Origin: Sphingobium sp. TCM1
GTDB lineage: Bacteria > Pseudomonadota > Alphaproteobacteria > Sphingomonadales > Sphingomonadaceae
Assembly: GCF_001650725.1 (NCBI RefSeq)
Contig: NZ_LXVX01000002.1
Span: 186,001-250,000, forward strand
DNA: 64,000 nucleotides
Reading direction: 5' to 3'
Below the pieces are notes generated by a model that saw only the letters and a program-made list of their open reading frames with translations, was not told where the DNA came from and searched no databases. Shown piece after piece: positions 35,059-43,276 of this stretch. Within the stretch, counting starts at the first letter, position 1. Each line of letters opens with the position of its first letter. The position numbers were made by a program, and so were the translations under genes.

Positions 35059-36036
35059 TTACTCCAGCCCGCTCTTCTGTGCCTTGCTGACGAAATCGAG
35101 CGCCGCGCGCGCGGTTTCGGCGATGGCCGCCTCCGCCTTGCCCGCATCGACCGTGGGCCGGTCCAGATAGATGGCCAGGATATATTCGTCGCCCGCCGCA
35201 GACTTGACCAGCGCCACGTCATTATAGGCGGTGCCACATGTGCCGGTCTTGCTACCCGACGTCCACCCTTCGGGCAGGCCCGCCTTGATGCGATGGTCGC
35301 CGGTGCTACTGGCGTTGAACCAGGCGCGCAGCCTGTCGGCGCTCTCCGGCTTCATGTCCCGGAAGAAAAGCCGCCCCATCAGCCCCGCCATCGCTGCGGG
35401 AGACGTCGTGTCGCGCTCGTCCCCCTCGGCATTCTCGTTGAGAGCGGGCTCGTTGCGGTCGAGCCGGGTCACGCGGTCGCCATGGGCGCGCATGAAGGCG
35501 GTGAGGCCCGGCGGGCCGCCCAGCATCGGCAGCAACAGATTGGCCGCGCTGTTGTCGCTCACCTCCACCGCCGCCTGCGCCAGTTCGCCCATGCTCATGC
35601 GGCCGCGCTTGCGGTTCTTCTTCACGACCGGGGCGTAATCGAGAATATCGTCCTTGCCGAAGGATATCTCCCCCTCCAGCCCGAACTTGCCGGCTTCGGC
35701 GCCCAGAAGCACGGCAGCGGCCAGCGGCCCCTTGAAGGTCGAACAGAGGGCGAAACGCTCGTCGCGGTTGAAGCCAAGCAGAAGCGCCCCGCTCCTGTCG
35801 ACCAGCGCGACCCCCAGCCGTCCGCCGGTTTCCTTCTCGATCTCGGCGGGATTGCGAAGGGATGTCAGCGCCGATTGCGGCACCAGATAACGCGGCGCGA
35901 CCGGCATCAGTGAATCGAGCCGCCCAGTCGGAACCGGCTCTCTGGCGGGCGCCTTCTTCCGGTCGGCAGCCTGACCGGGAACGGCGATCAGCGCCAGGGC
36001 GGCCAGAAGGGTCAGCCTCTTCATGGATCGGATCAC
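35059..36036 (-). CDS. Class A beta-lactamase with C69/C238 cysteine pair
   Basis: A periplasmic serine beta-lactamase of 325 residues. The signal peptide ends near GQA (23), followed by an unusually long linker to about residue 70. Class A motifs are complete: S99-T-F-K102 (Ambler S70-K73), S160-D-N (130 loop), RNEPALN with E196 (E166) and N200 (N170), and K263-T-G (K234). C98 and C267 fall at Ambler 69 and 238, the positions joined by a disulfide in KPC, SME, IMI and GES-type enzymes, and Thr at 237 is shared with them. GTG 36036 overlaps the ferredoxin stop (GTGA); ATG 36024 is an alternative. A sphingomonad class A enzyme, SGM-1, is known; I cannot tell how close this one is. Confidence 0.93.
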   Translation of the reverse strand: MIRSMKRLTLLAALALIAVPGQAADRKKAPAREPVPTGRLDSLMPVAPRYLVPQSALTSLRNPAEIEKETGGRLGVALVDRSGALLLGFNRDERFALCSTFKGPLAAAVLLGAEAGKFGLEGEISFGKDDILDYAPVVKKNRKRGRMSMGELAQAAVEVSDNSAANLLLPMLGGPPGLTAFMRAHGDRVTRLDRNEPALNENAEGDERDTTSPAAMAGLMGRLFFRDMKPESADRLRAWFNASSTGDHRIKAGLPEGWTSGSKTGTCGTAYNDVALVKSAAGDEYILAIYLDRPTVDAGKAEAAIAETARAALDFVSKAQKSGLE

Positions 36037-36368
36037 ATGCCCTGCATATTATTGGATTCGTTCGGGATGCGGACGGTCAGTCGCTCCATTCCGGCGTCCA
36101 GCACTATCTGGCAGGACAAGCGGCTGGTGCGCGTCGCGGCGGCGGCCAGGTCGAGCATATCCTCCTCATCCTCGCTGGCGCGGGGCAGACGGACGAAATC
36201 CTCGGCATCGACGATGACATGGCAGGTCGAGCAGGCCATCTGTCCCTCGCAGCTTCCTTCCAGCGGCTGGCCGGCGGCCTGCGCAATGTCCAGCAGCAGC
36301 GATCCGGCAGGCGCGTCGACCTCCTGCCGCCGCTCGCCGTCAGCGCTGATAAAGGTGACCCTGGTCAT
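36033..36368 (-). CDS. 2Fe-2S ferredoxin (adrenodoxin/Isc type)
   Basis: A 111-residue electron carrier. Cluster ligands lie in CEGQMACSTCHV and the late RLSCQIV, in the vertebrate-adrenodoxin spacing C-x5-C-x2-C then about 36-37 residues to C. The acidic surface helix ASEDEEDMLDLA is the usual partner-docking patch. It lies 18 bases behind the cysteine desulfurase, which suggests a role as electron donor in iron-sulfur cluster assembly, though Isc scaffold genes are not here. It could also serve cytochrome P450 systems. Confidence 0.93.
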   Translation of the reverse strand: MTRVTFISADGERRQEVDAPAGSLLLDIAQAAGQPLEGSCEGQMACSTCHVIVDAEDFVRLPRASEDEEDMLDLAAAATRTSRLSCQIVLDAGMERLTVRIPNESNNMQGM

Positions 36369-36386
36369 TGGTGCGACGCTCCCTTG

Positions 36387-37475
36387 TCACGGCGCCGCTT
36401 GTGCGGCTGCCGCTTCATTCAACACTGTTGCAGCCCTCTCCAGTTCCGCCGGCGTCGTGTAGCGGCCGAAGCCGATCCGCACCGATCCGCGCGCCTGGCC
36501 ATCCGTCAGCCCCAGCGCGCGCAGCACATGGCTAGGCCGCCCGGACCCGCTTGCGCAAGCACTTCCCAACGAAAAAGCAACATTGCGGCAATGGGACAAC
36601 AGCCGCGCGCCATCAATGCCCTCGCGCCGCAGGTTGAGATTGCCGGCGTAGCGCTGCGCCATGCTACCGTTCAGCGTCCAATCATCGAACAGACTGCGGG
36701 CCGCAGCCGCCAGCTTTTCGACATGCACGCGATCCATGTCCGCCCGCTCTCGCATCAGCCGCGCGGCGACCCCGAAGCCCGCGCAGAGCGCCGGGGAGAG
36801 CGTGCCGGACCGCAGCCCCCCTTCCTGCCCGCCACCATGAATGAGCGGCGCGGGCTTCACCCCGTCGCGCAGCCAGAGCGCACCTACGCCTTTGGGGCCG
36901 TGAATCTTGTGTGCACTGATCGCGACCATGTCGCAGCCCTGCGGGATCGGAACCCGGCCATAGCCCTGCACCGCATCGCACAGGAACAACGCGCCAGCCT
37001 CATGCGCCATGGTCGCCAGCATCTCGACCGGCTGGATCACGCCGATCTCGTTGTTGACCAGCATCGCGACAACGAGTGCGACACCTGGAACGATTGCTTC
37101 CCGTGCAGCGTCCGGATCGACGATGCCGTCCGGGCCGACCGGCAGGACGGTCACGTCACGGCCGGCCCGGCGCATGGCGTCCGCCGTGTCGAGCACGGCG
37201 GCATGTTCGGTCGCGATCGTAACGATGGCGCCCGCCGGCGCGCCCTGGATCGCGATGTTGAGCGCCTCGGTCGCGCCGGAGGTGAAGAGGGTTCGCCCCC
37301 CCGAGGGCAGCAGCTTGCCGATCTCCTCGCGCGCGACCTCCACCTGCGCGGCGGCGGCGCGACCCGGGCGATGAGCGCTGTGCGGATTGGCGAACTGGTC
37401 GCGCAGCAGCGGGACCATCGCGTCAAACGCCTCCGGCGCGAGCGGCGTCGTAGCCTGATAATCAAGATATATCAT
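36387..37475 (-). CDS. Cysteine desulfurase (NifS/IscS family), second of a tandem pair
   Basis: A PLP enzyme of 362 residues that takes sulfur from cysteine. PLP lysine K190 is in ISAHKIHGPKG, and the sulfur-accepting C307 in LGSACASGSGRPSH lies in an IscS-like extended loop. It has a compact N-terminus (MIYLDYQATTPL). Its start overlaps the stop of the upstream paralogue by 4 bases, and a ferredoxin gene follows, so sulfur transfer for Fe-S clusters or tRNA thiolation is likely. The longer frame running into the first paralogue is not used. Confidence 0.94.
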   Translation of the reverse strand: MIYLDYQATTPLAPEAFDAMVPLLRDQFANPHSAHRPGRAAAAQVEVAREEIGKLLPSGGRTLFTSGATEALNIAIQGAPAGAIVTIATEHAAVLDTADAMRRAGRDVTVLPVGPDGIVDPDAAREAIVPGVALVVAMLVNNEIGVIQPVEMLATMAHEAGALFLCDAVQGYGRVPIPQGCDMVAISAHKIHGPKGVGALWLRDGVKPAPLIHGGGQEGGLRSGTLSPALCAGFGVAARLMRERADMDRVHVEKLAAAARSLFDDWTLNGSMAQRYAGNLNLRREGIDGARLLSHCRNVAFSLGSACASGSGRPSHVLRALGLTDGQARGSVRIGFGRYTTPAELERAATVLNEAAAAQAAP

Positions 37476-38548
37476 ATCTTTAACTGTCCAGCCGCTCTTT
37501 CCGCCATGGCTGTCCAGACGGCGAGGAAACTGTCCATGTCGCTGTCGGACGTTTGCGGGCCGAAGCTCACGCGCACCACTTCGGACGCCGCCGCCTCGTC
37601 CCAGCCCATTGCGCCCAGCACATGGCTGGTCTTGAGCGATCCGGACGAACAGGCGCTGCCCGCCGACACCGAAATGCCCCTGAGATCGAACTGGATCAGT
37701 TGCGCGCGGGCGGACAAGCCCGGCATCCGGTAGCTGGCGATGGCGGGGATACGCGGCGCGTCCCGCGCGACGATCACGCCGCCCGCCGCCTCGATCCCCG
37801 CGTCCAACCGGGCGCGCAGTTCCGCCGCCTTGGCCAGCCAGTCGCCGCGCGAGTCCAGCGCCGCGGCCATGGCAAGGATCGCGGGGAGATTTTCGGTACC
37901 CGGACGATAGCCCTGCTCCTGACCGCCGCTCGGCTCGATCAGGGCAAGGTCGCGGATCAGCAGCGCGCCGATGCCGGGCGGGCCGCCGAACTTGTGGGCG
38001 CTGACAGCGATCATGTCGGCATCCGGCAGCGACAGCTTGCCCGCGCTCTGGGCGCAATCGGCAAACAGGATCGCCCCATCGCGCTCGATCCGGTCGAGCG
38101 GCTGGATCACGCCGGTTTCGTTATTGACGTGCTGGACGGCGAGAAGGATTCGTTCGTCCGATCGCAATACCCGATCGGAAGTCAGGCAGACACACCCATC
38201 AGACGTTACCGGCAGCCGATCGGCGCCCTTCGTCACGCGCAGTACGGCGTCATGCTCGACCGGCGACGTGACGACCCGCGCCGCCCTCACCCGCGTCAGC
38301 GCGATGGCGATCGCCTCGGTCGCGCCGGACGTGAAGATCACATGCCCGCTCCAGCCCAGCGCCACGGCGATCCGGGCGCGCGCCTCCTCCAGCGCCGCGC
38401 GCGCGGCGCGGCCGTCGGCATGGGGGCTGGACGGGTTGGCCCAATCCTCCATCGCCGTCGCCATCGCCGCGCGCGCAGCGGGCAGCATCGGGGTGGTCGC
38501 GGCATGATCCAGATAAAGACGGTCGGCGGCCAAGCGGGCATTACTCAT
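37472..38548 (-). CDS. Cysteine desulfurase (NifS/IscS family), first of a tandem pair
   Basis: A 358-residue paralogue of the next gene, clearly diverged from it. PLP lysine K186 is in VSAHKFGGPPG and the active-site C300 in AGSACSSGSLKTSH. Residues HAATTP, FTSGATEAI and HVNNETGVIQP are the standard PLP-pocket blocks. Two intact, translationally coupled desulfurases suggest a heteromeric or divided role. It is divergent from the alpha/beta hydrolase at 38700, so the promoter lies in the 150 bases between. Confidence 0.93.
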   Translation of the reverse strand: MSNARLAADRLYLDHAATTPMLPAARAAMATAMEDWANPSSPHADGRAARAALEEARARIAVALGWSGHVIFTSGATEAIAIALTRVRAARVVTSPVEHDAVLRVTKGADRLPVTSDGCVCLTSDRVLRSDERILLAVQHVNNETGVIQPLDRIERDGAILFADCAQSAGKLSLPDADMIAVSAHKFGGPPGIGALLIRDLALIEPSGGQEQGYRPGTENLPAILAMAAALDSRGDWLAKAAELRARLDAGIEAAGGVIVARDAPRIPAIASYRMPGLSARAQLIQFDLRGISVSAGSACSSGSLKTSHVLGAMGWDEAAASEVVRVSFGPQTSDSDMDSFLAVWTAMAERAAGQLKI

Positions 38549-38699
38549 TGATTGCGGAAATGGCGGCGGCTTCTATATAGGCGGATTGCCGCGCGGCGCC
38601 AGCGCCTTGCCCCAGGCATCGCATGACGCGCGCGATCCGGACCCATTAGCCGCTTGCCTCCTCGTCTGGAGTGGGCGGCCCAGAACCATAACAGGTGCC

Positions 38700-39356
38700 A
38701 TGCCCGACGTCATTTTCCCCGGACCCGAAGGCCGCCTCGAAGGCCGTTTCAGCCCCCCGCCCCGCCCGCGTGCGCCGGTCGCCATGATCCTGCACCCGCA
38801 TCCGCAGGGCGGCGGCACGATGAACGACCGCATCACCCAGGCGCTCTACAAGACCTTCGTGAAGCGGGGCTTTGCCGTGCTGCGCTTCAACTTCCGGGGC
38901 GTAGGTCGCAGCCAGGGCACGTTCGACAATGGCATCGGCGAACTCAGCGATGCCGCCGCCGCGCTCGATTGGGTGCAGAGCTTCCATCCCGAAGCGCAGA
39001 CCACCTGGATCGCCGGCTTCTCCTTTGGCGCGTGGATCGGAATGCAGTTGCTGATGCGTCGCCCGGAAATCCGGGGCTTCATCTCGGTCGCGCCGCCCGC
39101 CAACATGTATGACTTCTCCTTCCTCGCCCCCTGCCCCTCGTCGGGCATCATCGTGCAGGGCACGGCGGACGAGGTGGTGACGGCAAGCGCGGTCCAGAAG
39201 CTGGTCGACAAGCTGCGCACCCAGAAGGGCATCACCATCCATCATGACGAAATCCGGGGCGCAAACCATTTCTTCGAGCATGAACTCGATCAACTGATGA
39301 AGTCGGTCGACAATTATCTCGACATGCGCCTGTCGCCCGACTCGCCCATCCGCTGA
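38700..39356 (+). CDS. Alpha/beta hydrolase (dienelactone-hydrolase/CocE-like fold)
   Basis: A 218-residue cytosolic hydrolase. There is an oxyanion region HPHPQGGGTMND, then FNFRGVGRSQG, the nucleophile S108 in GFSFGAW, Asp in GTADEVV and His in GANHFFEHEL. Small members of this type sit beside desulfurase and suf genes in many alphaproteobacteria, but the substrate is unknown. ATG 38700 has ACAGG upstream; the longer frame would run through the divergent promoter region. A strong terminator follows. Confidence 0.92.
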   Translation: MPDVIFPGPEGRLEGRFSPPPRPRAPVAMILHPHPQGGGTMNDRITQALYKTFVKRGFAVLRFNFRGVGRSQGTFDNGIGELSDAAAALDWVQSFHPEAQTTWIAGFSFGAWIGMQLLMRRPEIRGFISVAPPANMYDFSFLAPCPSSGIIVQGTADEVVTASAVQKLVDKLRTQKGITIHHDEIRGANHFFEHELDQLMKSVDNYLDMRLSPDSPIR

Positions 39357-39381
39357 AATGTGAGTTCGAGCGGGTCATGAA

Positions 39382-39412
39382 GGGGCCGCCCGACCGGGCA
39401 GCCCCGTTTTTC
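39382..39412 (+). terminator. Rho-independent terminator of the alpha/beta hydrolase gene
   Basis: GGGGC-CGCCCG pairs with CGGGCAGCCCC with a tiny loop (39382-39405), followed by GTTTTT. Confidence 0.85.
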
Positions 39413-39431
39413 ATGCCCGCCCCACCCATGC

Positions 39432-39472
39432 AAAGGGGCGCGATCGGCCTGATGCCATCGCGCCCCTTTTTG
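39432..39472. terminator. Bidirectional hairpin terminator between convergent genes
   Basis: AAAGGGGCGCGAT (39432-39444) pairs with ATCGCGCCCCTTT (39457-39469) and is flanked by A- and T-runs. It faces the stop of the minus-strand gene at 39509, so it probably serves that gene and backs up the previous terminator. Confidence 0.85.
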
Positions 39473-39508
39473 CCGGCCATCCTCCCCCGCGGAGAATGGG
39501 CTTGCGGT

Positions 39509-40057
39509 TCAGTTCGCCTTGCTCATGTCGACCTTCTCGACCCATTCAGGATAGAAGGTCGGCTCGCGGTTGGACCAGCCGACCGCCGTCGCCGCTGCCT
39601 CGCTGATCGATTGGAGCAGCGCGCGACGCTTGTCGGGATGGAGATGCGGCAGGCTCGCCGCCGCGCAGAAGGCGCCCGGCAACCAAGGCCGCGCACCGGC
39701 GCCCAGCAAGCGTTCATAGAGGAAGCGATAGGCGGAGAAACTGCCAAGACGGTCCTGCCCCAGGTCGAAGGCGGAAATGGTCACGAGCGGCGCCATGAAC
39801 GGCTCCACCTGCTCCAGGCCGCTGTCGTCGGGCACCCGCGCCTTGATCTCGTCGAGCCGGCCGTAAATCCGCGCCTGCGCCCGAATCGAGGCCTCCTCCA
39901 CCATGTCGCGCGACCACAGCTTCATCGCGTCGCGGCGATGCAGCCCGATGTCCAGCGATCTGCGGATATAGCGTTGGGTAGCGGACGGGAAGCTTGCGAA
40001 TTCACGCAACTCCGCCAGGGTGACAGCCCCATCCGCCGGTCTTGCACTCGTGCCCAT
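39509..40057 (-). CDS. Hypothetical protein, helical, about 180 residues
   Basis: A 182-residue protein I cannot place in a family. It is predicted mostly alpha-helical, with no signal peptide or membrane segment. Notable stretches are ATQRYIRRSLDIGLHRRDAMKLW and SISEAAATAVGWSNREPTFYPEW at the C-terminus. ATG 40057 is chosen because GGAGG and AAGGA precede it. It stands alone, with a terminator downstream and 158 bases to the next gene. Coding is supported by length and base-position bias, not by homology. Confidence 0.75.
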   Translation of the reverse strand: MGTSARPADGAVTLAELREFASFPSATQRYIRRSLDIGLHRRDAMKLWSRDMVEEASIRAQARIYGRLDEIKARVPDDSGLEQVEPFMAPLVTISAFDLGQDRLGSFSAYRFLYERLLGAGARPWLPGAFCAAASLPHLHPDKRRALLQSISEAAATAVGWSNREPTFYPEWVEKVDMSKAN

Positions 40058-40215
40058 ATCCTTGCCCTCCGACTTCAAGTCGTGCGACAGAACATGCGCT
40101 CATCATGGTTACTGAAGGCTTAAGCGCCTGTTCCACCGTCATTCACAACGGACCAGATTTCTTTGTGCAGCGCAACATGAAAATCATCCTTTGTGCGACA
40201 GGATGATGACAGAAA

Positions 40216-40596
40216 TCAGGCCGGGACGCACCTGTCTTCCGTCAGCCATGCCAACGCGGCGTCAGCGCTGTCGAAAATCCGGAGATAGGACTGCGTCATC
40301 TCGCGCCGGACCTGCAACCGGGCGATAGCGCTCGACGTGACAACGGCGATCCGGCGAGCGCGCGGAAATCCATCAAAATGCGTGCGGAACATGGCCAGTG
40401 CGTCTTGCGGCTGGACCGCGCTGTCGCTCATGTCCATGCGCAGCAAATAGCCGGGCTGGAAACCTTCGGCCCCGAATCGAGCCTTGCAGGCCTCGGCATA
40501 GGGACCGACATCCTCTGCCGAAAAATAGCGATGCCAGGCGACATCCATCAGGCCGAAGTCGTGATCGAAGTGGATGCTGTAATAGGCATTAGGCAT
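40216..40596 (-). CDS. Small SpoIIAA/STAS-like domain protein
   Basis: A 126-residue protein with alternating strands and helices. An N-terminal YYSIHFDHDFGLMDVAWHRYFS, a central GYLLRMDMSDSAVQPQDALAMF and a late YLRIFDSADAALAWL ending resemble STAS/SEC14-like (SpoIIAA-like) proteins, in which the last helix follows an xxxFDDxxxALAWL pattern. The function of such stand-alone proteins is unknown. ATG 40596 has GGAGG well placed upstream. The extra N-terminal residues of the longer frame are not used. Confidence 0.78.
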   Translation of the reverse strand: MPNAYYSIHFDHDFGLMDVAWHRYFSAEDVGPYAEACKARFGAEGFQPGYLLRMDMSDSAVQPQDALAMFRTHFDGFPRARRIAVVTSSAIARLQVRREMTQSYLRIFDSADAALAWLTEDRCVPA

Positions 40597-40648
40597 GGGG
40601 AGGACCTCCGGTCCGCATCCCGATGCCCTGAAATGGTTAGAGAAACCC

Positions 40649-40903
40649 TTACGCCCCGGTTCGCCGGTCGAGCACAGCACCGATCATGCTGCGCCATACG
40701 GCGACATCACCGGCCTGCGCCATCTGGGCATCAGGTTCGCGCAAGGTGTGAAGGATGGCATACGCGTCGTCCACATGGTTGCGCCAGGCCGCATCGACGG
40801 CCCCGGCCGCATGGGGATCGCTGCCCTCGCCGTTCAGGCTTAACTGGCGCCCGGCAAGCACGCGAGCGATGCGTTCGACGGCGGGGGTGCAGGATGTGGG
40901 CAT
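40649..40903 (-). CDS. Hypothetical small soluble protein
   Basis: An 84-residue protein, MPTSCTPAVERIARVLAG at the start, WRNHVDDAYAILHTLREP in the middle and WRSMIGAVLDRRTG at the end. It is mostly helical with conserved-looking Trp positions. GGAG lies about 10 bases before ATG 40903. I do not recognise it. It sits in a run of small minus-strand genes, the first of which has a stress-type promoter. Confidence 0.6.
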   Translation of the reverse strand: MPTSCTPAVERIARVLAGRQLSLNGEGSDPHAAGAVDAAWRNHVDDAYAILHTLREPDAQMAQAGDVAVWRSMIGAVLDRRTGA

Positions 40904-40984
40904 GGATGTGTCGCTCCTCTCTCGTGCGGCGGCCAGTTCGCTCTTCCGCCTTGGCAAATTAGCATGATTTGCACGCTGGAGCCA

Positions 40985-41194
40985 TCAATCCCGTGGCGTG
41001 TAGCCCGACGAGGGCACCGGATCGCCATGATCGCCCGGCTTGGTCGTCGATGGCGGGTCGGATGCGTCCATCGAATCCTTGAGACCTTCTTCCAGCTTCT
41101 CCTCCCGGCTGACGGCATGGTCCTGCCGGTCGGTCTCCCGTTCGTCGCCGGCTTCCTCACGGCTGTGCGGGCGGATGTCGGTCTTGTCGTTCAT
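40985..41194 (-). CDS. Small, highly charged hydrophilic protein, probably stress-induced
   Basis: A 69-residue protein with almost no hydrophobic residues. MNDKTDIRPHSREEAGDE, then EKLEEGLKDSMDASDPP and a Gly/Pro-rich tail. Composition suggests an intrinsically disordered protein, like small stress proteins. GGAGAG precedes ATG 41194. An EcfG-type promoter lies 41 bases upstream (41235-41259), so control by the general stress response is likely. No known family. Confidence 0.65.
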   Translation of the reverse strand: MNDKTDIRPHSREEAGDERETDRQDHAVSREEKLEEGLKDSMDASDPPSTTKPGDHGDPVPSSGYTPRD

Positions 41195-41234
41195 CGGTCT
41201 CTCCTGCCACGCCATGGAAATGGCGCACCCGATC

Positions 41235-41259
41235 AACGGACGGACGTCAGGCCGGTTCC
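41235..41259 (-). promoter_or_regulatory. EcfG-type general stress promoter (GGAAC-N16-CGTT)
   Basis: On the minus strand, GGAAC (41255-41259) and CGTT (41235-41238) are spaced by exactly 16 bases, the consensus for the alphaproteobacterial general-stress sigma factor EcfG. The predicted start site is about 35 bases before the small charged protein. Confidence 0.6.
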
Positions 41260-41349
41260 GCCCTGGCCGTTCGACCAACATGCGGAGCGGTTCGACCAGC
41301 TACCGGCAGACGGGGCGACAAGCGCCGCGCAGGCGGTTAGACAGGAATC

Positions 41350-42459
41350 ATGATAGTGACTTCCGAAGATGGTGAACGCGGCGTCTCCCCCGCGATCGCG
41401 CTCTATTCCATCCTGGGTTTCTGGCTGTTCTACACATTGATTGTGAGCCTGCGCGCGCTGGTCGTCGGCTTCGATGCGCAGATGGAGATGGCCGCGCGCC
41501 GTATGGTGGTCGCGGTCATAGGGATCATCGTGACCTGGATCCTCTACCTCGCGCTTCGCCGTTTCGACCGGAAGCCGTTGCTGATCCGGGTCATCGCCGC
41601 CTTCTCGCTCGCCATACCCTTCGCCTTCGCCATGGCGGCTGCCAACTACTACATGTTCAACGTCTATGACCCCATGTCGCTCTTTACCGACATGGACATG
41701 CACAAGAAGGCCGAGGAAAATTACGTGCTGATCGGCATCGTCGAGGATGCGATGAGCCGCTTCTTCTTCCTGTCGGCCTGGGCGGGCCTCTATCTCGCCC
41801 TCTCCTACGCAGCCGAAGCGCGCAGCACCGAACGCCGCGCCGCCCGGCTGGAGCAGGCGGCGCAGCAGGCCGAGCTACGATCGCTGCGCTATCAGGTGAA
41901 CCCGCATTTCCTGTTCAACACGCTCAATTCGCTGTCGACGCTCGTCATGCGCAACCGCCCGGACGAGGCCGAGCAGATGATCATGTCGCTATCCAACTTC
42001 TACCGCACCAGCCTGACCGGCGACCCGCTGGACGATGTCCCGCTGGAAGAGGAAGTGCATCTCCAGAAACTCTATCTGGATATCGAGGCGGTGCGCTTCC
42101 CCGAACGGCTCACCACCGTCATCGACATCCCGCCGTCCTTGCTGAGCGCCTGCGTCCCCGGCCTTATCCTTCAGCCGGTGGTGGAAAATGCGATCAAATA
42201 TGGCGTCTCCCGCACGTCCAGTCCGGTGGAGATCCGCATCACCGCGCGCGAGGACGGCGACCTGATGCACATCAACGTCACCGACAACGGACCCAACCCG
42301 CCAAGCGCGGCGGATCGCGGCAGCGGCATCGGCCTCGCCAATGTGCGGGACCGGCTCACCGCACGTTTTGGCGATCGGGGCCGCATCGTTTATGGTCTGC
42401 GCGAGGCGGGCGGCTTTTCCGTCCTCCTTACCCTACCCATCATCCGCCGGGGTTGCTGA
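41350..42459 (+). CDS. LytS/YehU-type sensor histidine kinase
   Basis: A 369-residue membrane sensor. There are four hydrophobic segments (about 15-40, 50-70, 78-100 and 136-155), then a coiled coil (EARSTERRAARLEQAAQQAEL) and the phospho-acceptor H186 in QVNPHFLFNTLNSLS, followed by an HATPase with VVENAIKYGV and GSGIGLANVRDRL. The periplasmic loops are short, so it probably senses the membrane or an intramembrane signal. The response regulator starts 6 bases downstream, as a dedicated pair. Confidence 0.94.
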   Translation: MIVTSEDGERGVSPAIALYSILGFWLFYTLIVSLRALVVGFDAQMEMAARRMVVAVIGIIVTWILYLALRRFDRKPLLIRVIAAFSLAIPFAFAMAAANYYMFNVYDPMSLFTDMDMHKKAEENYVLIGIVEDAMSRFFFLSAWAGLYLALSYAAEARSTERRAARLEQAAQQAELRSLRYQVNPHFLFNTLNSLSTLVMRNRPDEAEQMIMSLSNFYRTSLTGDPLDDVPLEEEVHLQKLYLDIEAVRFPERLTTVIDIPPSLLSACVPGLILQPVVENAIKYGVSRTSSPVEIRITAREDGDLMHINVTDNGPNPPSAADRGSGIGLANVRDRLTARFGDRGRIVYGLREAGGFSVLLTLPIIRRGC

Positions 42460-42465
42460 CCGCCC

Positions 42466-43209
42466 ATGTCCATCCGCACCATGATCGTCGATGACGAGCC
42501 GCTCGCGATCGAGCGCCTCCAGATGCTCTGCGCCCGCGAACCACGCATCGCGCTGGTCGGCACCGCCACCGATGGCGAGGCGGCGTTGCGCCTGATCGAG
42601 GGACTGAAGCCCGATCTGGTCATGCTCGACATCGCCATGCCGCTGCTCGACGGCATCGGCGTAGCGCGCGCCGTGGGGCGGCTCGGTATCCGCCCGGCTG
42701 TGATCTTCGTCACCGCCTTCGAAGGCTTCGCGGTCGAAGCATTCGACCTGGCAGCGGTCGACTATATGCTCAAGCCCGTCGCGCACGACCGGCTGACCCG
42801 CGCGATCGACCGGGTGGAGGTCGCGTTGCGCAACCAGTTGCCCGACACCGCCGCCGTCTCCAGCGAACCGCAGCCCGAATGGGCCGAGGAATTCTGGGTG
42901 CCGCACCGTTCGGAACTGATCCGCATCGCCACCGACCAGATCGACCGGATCGAGGCTGAGCGCGACTATATGCGCCTGCATGTCGGCCAGCACAGCTATC
43001 TGCTGCACCAGACGATCAGTTCGCTGGAGGAGCGGCTCGATCCGCAGCAGTTCGTCCGGCTGCATCGCTCGCACATCGTCCGCCGCGATCATATCGCCCG
43101 GTTGCGCCACGATGGCAGCGGTGTGTGGTTCGCCGCGCTGGCCGACGGCGGCGAAATCCGCATCGGTCGCACTTTCCTGGCCAATGCGCGGGCGATGACC
43201 GGGCGATAG
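42466..43209 (+). CDS. LytTR-family response regulator
   Basis: A 247-residue two-domain regulator. The receiver (1-120) has acidic pair DD at 9-10, phospho-acceptor D55 in VMLDIAMP, Thr in FVTAFEGFAV and Lys in DYMLKPV. The LytTR DNA-binding domain (about 140-247) has DQIDRIEAERDYMRLHV and FVRLHRSHIVRRDHIARL. It is expected to bind direct repeats upstream of targets. The partner kinase precedes it; the HPP-CBS membrane protein 68 bases downstream is a candidate target or co-member. Confidence 0.95.
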   Translation: MSIRTMIVDDEPLAIERLQMLCAREPRIALVGTATDGEAALRLIEGLKPDLVMLDIAMPLLDGIGVARAVGRLGIRPAVIFVTAFEGFAVEAFDLAAVDYMLKPVAHDRLTRAIDRVEVALRNQLPDTAAVSSEPQPEWAEEFWVPHRSELIRIATDQIDRIEAERDYMRLHVGQHSYLLHQTISSLEERLDPQQFVRLHRSHIVRRDHIARLRHDGSGVWFAALADGGEIRIGRTFLANARAMTGR

Positions 43210-43276
43210 GTCGGCTTGAACGGGACGAGGATTTTCGCGCTTGGCCGGGCGGGTTCGCGCGGTTAGCGCAGCACCC

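Noticed and set aside
35059-36036. Calling the beta-lactamase a proven carbapenemase
   Set aside because: The cysteine pair is shared with carbapenemases but is also found in enzymes with weak or no such activity; sequence alone is not enough.
36387-38057. Fusion of the two cysteine desulfurases into a 556-residue protein
   Set aside because: The upstream part of that frame is out of phase with the first paralogue and has no NifS features; the gene starts at 37475.
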